Below are positions 33,087 to 37,006 of a DNA stretch of 37,006 nucleotides, one piece after another. A program made the translations under genes and the position numbers. Under the pieces are notes generated by a model that was given only the letters and a program-made list of their open reading frames with translations, was not told the origin of the DNA and made no database searches. This DNA comes from Bacteroidales bacterium (GTDB lineage: Bacteria > Bacteroidota > Bacteroidia > Bacteroidales > UBA7960), in contig SKNE01000217.1 of the NCBI GenBank assembly GCA_007120675.1, positions 1-37,006 on the forward strand, given 5' to 3'. Numbering within the stretch: position 1 is the stretch's first letter; every line of letters begins with the position of its first letter.

Positions 33087-33965
33087 TTACATGCTTTCCA
33101 GGATGGCAGCCATCTGGTTGGCCAGGGCTTTGTTCACCTTGACCAATGGAAGCCGGAGCGCATTCTTGCAGAGGCCTTTCATGTGGAGTACGGCCTTGAT
33201 CCCTGAGGGACTTCCGTCCGCATAGATGGCCTGCACGATATCCAGCAGTCCCAGGTGAATTTCCCGTGCCTCCGGGTACTTGTTCGCGAGGCAAAGCCTG
33301 ACCATCTTTGAGAACTCAGCAGGAAAAGCATTGGCAATCACAGAGATCACCCCATCCCCGCCAAGGGCCATGAAAGGAAGTGTCAGCTCATCAGTCCCCG
33401 AGATCACCAGGAAGTGGTCCGGTTTGTCCTTGATGATCCTTGCACACTGCTCCAGGTCCTTCGAAGCCTCTTTCACAGCCACCACATTGGGAACCTCTTC
33501 AGCAATGCGCAAGGTGGTTTCTGCGTCGATGTTGGAGCTGGTGCGCCCCGGCACGTTGTACATGATGACGGGTACGGGACATATGTTGCCAATCTCCCTG
33601 TAATGATAAAAAATCCCTTTTGGCTGCGGTTTGTTATAATATGGGCTCACTGACAAGACGCCATCTATGCCGTCAAACGACATACCGGATAAGGTTCCGG
33701 CCACCTCCCGGGTGTTGTTTCCACCCACGCCCACCACCACCGGCACCCTCCGGTCCACCGTATCCACCGCGAATTCAATCACTGCATTTCGCTCATCATG
33801 GCTCAGCGTCACCGCCTCACCGGTGGTGCCAAGAAATACGATGTAATCGACGCCTCCCCGTATCTGGTACTCAATGAGTTTTTCAAACGAAGCGAAATCA
33901 ATGTTTCCCTCTTTGTGGAAGGGTGTCACTATGGCGGTCCCCGTCCCCTTGAATTGTTTTGTCAT
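33087..33965 (-). CDS. dapA: 4-hydroxy-tetrahydrodipicolinate synthase
   Basis: The 292-residue aldolase-fold protein has the DapA blocks FLGTTGEAVTLS, YYNKPQPKGIFYHY, VIMYNVPGRTSSN (catalytic tyrosine) and VVAVKEASKDL (Schiff-base lysine). It condenses pyruvate with aspartate semialdehyde, the first step of lysine/diaminopimelate synthesis for peptidoglycan. Its ATG overlaps the stop of the DUF6913-like gene (ATGA at 33962-33965), so the two are coupled. The exported M14 peptidase follows in the same direction. Confidence 0.95.
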   Translation of the reverse strand: MTKQFKGTGTAIVTPFHKEGNIDFASFEKLIEYQIRGGVDYIVFLGTTGEAVTLSHDERNAVIEFAVDTVDRRVPVVVGVGGNNTREVAGTLSGMSFDGIDGVLSVSPYYNKPQPKGIFYHYREIGNICPVPVIMYNVPGRTSSNIDAETTLRIAEEVPNVVAVKEASKDLEQCARIIKDKPDHFLVISGTDELTLPFMALGGDGVISVIANAFPAEFSKMVRLCLANKYPEAREIHLGLLDIVQAIYADGSPSGIKAVLHMKGLCKNALRLPLVKVNKALANQMAAILESM

Positions 33966-34534
33966 GATGAACCAGGTGTTTTAAGGATTTTCAAATAATG
34001 AAACATGTGCCTGCTCAGTTGAGCGGGGGTACAATCCTGCTCAACCTCCAGCATGAGGTCAAAAATATCCCTGTGGTCGGGGTGCGACATGCCCGTTTTG
34101 AACCGTGCCATGGACAGGGCCGCCAACTGCTTGAGAGGATGCATATGGACGGGTGAAAGATCCACCAATATGTCAACCGGCTGAAGGACAAAGCGTTTCA
34201 GCTCGTCTGACCTGGGATTCATGGCCAGGCCAAAATCTTTCTTGTGACAAAGGTCCCGGAGGATATCCGTGGCCTCCCCGTCACCGGCTTTATTTTCCCT
34301 GGAATAACCCATCAGGCTGACTTTCTTGCCATCACGCCTGATTTGGTTCACCAGCCGGGGCAAAAAAGACAAATCCCCCGCTTCATCCGCTGCATAGAGG
34401 ATAGCCAGGCTGCCTGCCTGCGCGTAGGGAACCAGCCTGCGATCCCTGCCGGACGATTTTTTCAGCGCACGCCGCAAAAAAAACATCCTCAGGAGATGAC
34501 GTATTTTCTCAATGATCCTCAACATCGGGCGCAT
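33962..34534 (-). CDS. DUF6913-like protein coupled to dapA
   Basis: The 190-residue protein has a basic start (MLRIIEKIRHLLRMFFLRRALKKSSGRDRR), then alternating strands and helices (AGSLAILYAADEAGDL, KKVSLMGYSRENK, PVDILVDLSPVHMHPLKQLAALSMARFKTGM, DIFDLMLEVEQD). I match it from memory to the DUF6913 family found beside dapA in Bacteroidota; the function is unknown. No signal peptide or catalytic motif is visible. The stop overlaps the dapA start by four bases, so translation is coupled. Confidence 0.65.
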   Translation of the reverse strand: MRPMLRIIEKIRHLLRMFFLRRALKKSSGRDRRLVPYAQAGSLAILYAADEAGDLSFLPRLVNQIRRDGKKVSLMGYSRENKAGDGEATDILRDLCHKKDFGLAMNPRSDELKRFVLQPVDILVDLSPVHMHPLKQLAALSMARFKTGMSHPDHRDIFDLMLEVEQDCTPAQLSRHMFHYLKILKTPGSS

Positions 34535-34615
34535 ATAAAACGTTCATGATCTTGTCACACGGAAGAGCGCCTGTCTCTCAAGCAGTCTGATGCATGCCCC
34601 CAGGCCTTTCTGCGG

Positions 34616-35128
34616 TCATTTCTTCATCCACACATCCAGCACTTCGCCGATATAAAAGCGGTGGTAGTCCTTTTGGGGATAGATCGCCTCAATGGAGAAA
34701 GCCTGGAAAAAGTCGGGTTTGATGTCGTCGTAATAGAGCTTGCGGCACTCAACGATCATTTTGGCTTCCCTGAATGCGATGGTTCCCGCGGGTGTCTCCA
34801 TGGGGGTGAGACCATCTATGTCCATCTTGTTCAGGTCACGTCCGGATGTTGTCCCGCAAAGGTTGAGAACCTCCCTGTCTTTCTCTTCAAAGAAGGAAAC
34901 AGAAAAATGTGCGTTCTGCTCAATGAACTCATAGGTGTACCTTTGCGGCCTGACGAAGGTGATCATGATGGGTTTCTTCCAAAGGTAGCCTGCCGTTCCC
35001 CAGCTGGCTGTCATCATATTGTAATGATCCTTCCTGCCTGCTGTGATCAGCATCCAGTCTTTTCCAATCAGCTTAAAGACGTTATCCTCAATGTCTTCAA
35101 CATCTGTTCTGCGAAATAATTCTTCCAT
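34616..35128 (-). CDS. Flavin reductase-like (FMN-binding) protein
   Basis: The 170-residue product has the flavin-reductase split-barrel pattern. WMLITAGRKDHYNMMTASWGTAGYLWKKPIMITFVRPQRYT occupies roughly residues 25-65 with the NxMTASWG FMN-binding stretch, followed by HFSVSFF, LCGTTSGRDLNK and FYIGEVLDVW. Related proteins bind FMN and reduce it with NADH or act on unknown substrates. It lies 81 bases before the DUF6913-like gene on the same strand; a possible promoter is TAATTTCG at 35160-35167 (one mismatch from TAnnTTTG). Confidence 0.82.
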   Translation of the reverse strand: MEELFRRTDVEDIEDNVFKLIGKDWMLITAGRKDHYNMMTASWGTAGYLWKKPIMITFVRPQRYTYEFIEQNAHFSVSFFEEKDREVLNLCGTTSGRDLNKMDIDGLTPMETPAGTIAFREAKMIVECRKLYYDDIKPDFFQAFSIEAIYPQKDYHRFYIGEVLDVWMKK

Positions 35129-35159
35129 TTTCCTGCTATTTCCGGGTGATGAATCGAAG

Positions 35160-35167
35160 CGAAATTA
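35160..35167 (-). promoter_or_regulatory. Possible -7 element for the flavin reductase-like gene
   Basis: Minus-strand TAATTTCG has one mismatch from TAnnTTTG. The start near 35153 would give a leader of about 25 bases. Confidence 0.3.
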
Positions 35168-35274
35168 CTAAAAATTGATGAGATGCTGACCGGGCCGGAC
35201 AACCGTCATCCCGGAAGCGGGCAGGCCCGTTGCGGCATGAAGAGACAGTACAGGAGGAACCGCTAAGCTTTCCC

Positions 35275-35289
35275 ATGAAAATTTTTCAT
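35275..35289. promoter_or_regulatory. 15-bp palindrome before the PhnP-like gene
   Basis: ATGAAAA (35275-35281) and TTTTCAT (35283-35289) flank a central T. The palindrome ends one base before the -7 element, where a repressor would block RNA polymerase. Operator function is inferred; AT-rich symmetry can arise by chance. Confidence 0.3.
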
Positions 35290-35290
35290 T

Positions 35291-35298
35291 TAAATTTG
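35291..35298 (+). promoter_or_regulatory. Bacteroidota -7 element (TAAATTTG) for the PhnP-like gene
   Basis: TAAATTTG exactly matches TAnnTTTG, with TTTC 19 bases upstream at 35269-35272. The start near 35305 leaves only 4 bases before the ATG at 35309 but 22 before the ATG at 35327. Confidence 0.55.
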
Positions 35299-35308
35299 TT
35301 CTCCTCCA

Positions 35309-36109
35309 ATGGATAGACACAGCAACATGGGCAGCAGGCAGGATCGATGGCAGCTGAGGATCCTCGGTACGGGCACCTCACAGGGTGTCCCGGTGGTTGG
35401 TTGCGGCTGCCCTGTCTGTAAAAGTACGGACCCTTTTGACAAGCGTTTGCGTACGGCTGCCATGGTGCGGCGGGGGGATGTCTGCGTGGTGATCGATGCG
35501 GGGCCCGATTTTCGTCAGCAGATGCTTCGGGCCCGGGTGAAGAGGGTGGACGCCTTGCTGATCACCCATAACCACAAGGACCATACCGGTGGACTCGACG
35601 ATGTGAGGGCTTTCAACTGGATCCAGAAAAGGCCGATGGACATCTACGCACGCAAAAGTGTGCTGGAGGCGGTCCGGCGCGACTTCTACTATGCCTTCGG
35701 GGACAACAAATACCCGGGGGTTCCGCAGATGCTGCTGCATGAGATCGATGCAGATCCTTTTTCGGTCCAGCAGACGGACATCATTCCCATCCAGGCCATG
35801 CACCACAAGATGCCCGTACTGGGTTTCCGAATTGGACCCTTTGCCTACCTCACCGATGCCAATCACATTGAAGACAAGGAGCTGGAGAAGATGAAAGGAA
35901 GCAAGGTAGTCATTATTAACGCTTTAAGAAAAGAGAAGCACATCTCCCATTTCAGCCTGGACGAAGCCGTGGAGATCATCCGGCTGCTGGGACCGGAAAA
36001 GGGCTATATCACCCATATCAGTCATCAGATGGGACGGCATGCTGAGGTTGAACGATCCATGCCTGCCAATATCCGCCTGGCTTACGACGGACTAAACATC
36101 CTGCTTTAA
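35309..36109 (+). CDS. PhnP-like metallo-beta-lactamase-fold hydrolase
   Basis: The 266-residue protein has LRILGTGTSQGVPVVGCGCPVC near the N-terminus (the CGCxxC part is a structural zinc site in PhnP), VVIDAGPDFRQQM, the metal motif THNHKDHTGGLDDVR (HxHxDH), YLTDANHIED, and C-terminal ISHQMGRH. These fit the PhnP group of cyclic phosphodiesterases; PhnP cuts ribose 1,2-cyclic phosphate in phosphonate use. No phn gene lies nearby, so its true substrate here is open. The start may instead be the ATG at 35327 (MGSRQDRW), which better fits the promoter position. Confidence 0.82.
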   Translation: MDRHSNMGSRQDRWQLRILGTGTSQGVPVVGCGCPVCKSTDPFDKRLRTAAMVRRGDVCVVIDAGPDFRQQMLRARVKRVDALLITHNHKDHTGGLDDVRAFNWIQKRPMDIYARKSVLEAVRRDFYYAFGDNKYPGVPQMLLHEIDADPFSVQQTDIIPIQAMHHKMPVLGFRIGPFAYLTDANHIEDKELEKMKGSKVVIINALRKEKHISHFSLDEAVEIIRLLGPEKGYITHISHQMGRHAEVERSMPANIRLAYDGLNILL

Positions 36110-36135
36110 GCCGGGGCAGCTCTTCGCTTGCCGGC

Positions 36136-37006
36136 CTACGGAAAACCAAAGGAATAGCCCAGTCCCCACTCCACATAGTCAGCCCTTCCCGAGTGGGCTT
36201 TAAGGGCCATGTGTGCCACCAGCCCCGAGTCGGTCAGATAGCGCAGGCCTATCCGTTTGTATATGCTGCCACGGGGCTCATAGCCATAGTATACATAGGT
36301 ACCCAGGTTCATCAAAAGACTCAGGCGGTTGAAGATGATGTCGCAGGAGACAAAGCCACCTGCCCTGCCATAGTCCAGGTAAGAGGCATCCTCCTTCACG
36401 GCGTCCACCTCCTCACGGGCATGGTCATCATAAAAAAGGTCCAGTCCGATGCCCCAGCGGCTGCGTGATTTCTTCTGGATGGTCTGGTTGATGGACAAGG
36501 TCCTCGCAAGGTAAGTGGGATCACCTATGTCACGCTGCATCAGGCCCACCGAATAGGTCACAAACAGTCGCTGCTCCGTGGTGGCTTCGTAGTCGTAAAT
36601 ACCGGCGAGTGAAAAGGCCGGTCCCTCATCGCCAAAGCGGTACCTTAGCCCAAGGTTGACGTCGAAGATATTGATCCCCCTGTTGGGTTTCTTGTAGGCC
36701 CCGTTGGAGTAATGGGTAAATGAGGCACCGGGCAGGAGACGCAAATTTTTGCCTATGGGCAGTGAGAGCATGTAGTTCAGGTTGAAATGGACATTCCAGG
36801 CCGTACCGATGAACCGGTTTTCCGGGTTATCCACCGGATCGTAATAGGTGTCAAAGTGCGACAGTCCCAGCGAGACACGCAGATTGCGTGCTACCGCCGC
36901 AAATCGACCCGTCTCAAACTCCATGAACATGAACCCGGACCTAATCTCGCCCAGCACCTCCGGGTTACCCAGGTCACATAAAGAGAAGCCAAAACCGTAG
37001 GAGGGG
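36136..37006 (-). CDS. PagL-type lipid A deacylase / acyloxyacyl hydrolase (5' end outside window)
   Basis: The minus-strand frame is open from the stop at 36136 to the window edge; the upstream codons read PSYGFGFSLCDLGNPEVLGE, so the GTG at 36957 is an internal valine, not the start. At least 290 residues of an outer-membrane beta-barrel are visible, with alternating aromatic strands and a C-terminal Phe-Pro (YSFGFP). FTHYSNGAYKKPNRGINIF matches the PagL active-site pattern HxSN...N.G.N (His and Ser catalytic). PagL removes an acyl chain from lipid A. It is convergent with the PhnP-like gene. The signal peptide is not in view. Confidence 0.75.
   Translation of the reverse strand, partial: PSYGFGFSLCDLGNPEVLGEIRSGFMFMEFETGRFAAVARNLRVSLGLSHFDTYYDPVDNPENRFIGTAWNVHFNLNYMLSLPIGKNLRLLPGASFTHYSNGAYKKPNRGINIFDVNLGLRYRFGDEGPAFSLAGIYDYEATTEQRLFVTYSVGLMQRDIGDPTYLARTLSINQTIQKKSRSRWGIGLDLFYDDHAREEVDAVKEDASYLDYGRAGGFVSCDIIFNRLSLLMNLGTYVYYGYEPRGSIYKRIGLRYLTDSGLVAHMALKAHSGRADYVEWGLGYSFGFP

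Overview
The window looks like an ordinary chromosomal stretch from a member of the Bacteroidota (class Bacteroidia is likely; the exact family cannot be told from here). The evidence is a SprE/PorW lipoprotein of the type IX secretion system (T9SS), a secreted peptidase with a T9SS C-terminal sorting domain, and phylum-typical gene orders: hpt-adk-obg; M23 peptidase-ispC-rseP; sprE-bactofilin-ATP synthase. In addition, at least seven intergenic exact matches to the Bacteroidota -7 promoter element TAnnTTTG sit just upstream of genes. I see no mobile element, CRISPR array, rRNA or tRNA. No gene-free gap exceeds 300 bases; the largest is 212 bp, between ygeY and xdhC.

Layout. 1-600: end of rpmI, then rplT and its terminator. 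602-2646 (minus): photolyase gene translationally coupled to a CoA-pyrophosphatase-type Nudix gene, followed by a possible 24-codon ORF. 2789-4896 (plus): AspT-type transporter and a NimA/PPOX-type flavoprotein. 4887-7207 (minus): hpt-adk-obg. 7350-8123 (plus): truA. 8175-11726 (minus): ygeY, ygeW, then an AI-2E family transporter. 11939-12913 (plus): an XdhC/CoxI-family gene divergent from ygeY. 12910-21826 (minus): sprE, bactofilin, a small membrane protein and atpB-E-F-H-A-G. 22018-26459 (plus): M23 peptidase, ispC, rseP, rnz. 26522-27499 (minus): lplA. 27659-30289 (plus): valS. 30398-35128 (minus): flavin reductase-like gene, DUF6913-like gene, dapA, T9SS-exported M14 carboxypeptidase. 35309-36109 (plus): PhnP-like metallo-beta-lactamase-fold hydrolase. 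36136-37006 (minus): a PagL-type lipid A deacylase that runs off the end.

Most of this is housekeeping: translation, energy, purine salvage, isoprenoids, lysine/cell wall and envelope proteolysis. The most unusual part is 9338-12913. YgeW (knotted carbamoyltransferase) and YgeY (M20 hydrolase), normally part of the anaerobic purine/urate-degradation cluster, stand here as a two-gene unit divergent from an XdhC-type molybdoenzyme maturation factor. No ygeX, ygfK, ssnA, hydantoinase or xanthine dehydrogenase genes are present. A perfect 20-base inverted repeat lies in the shared promoter region. I found no convincing wholly new system; the candidates worth checking are listed as findings.

Functions are assigned from motifs and remembered family sequences, without database searches.
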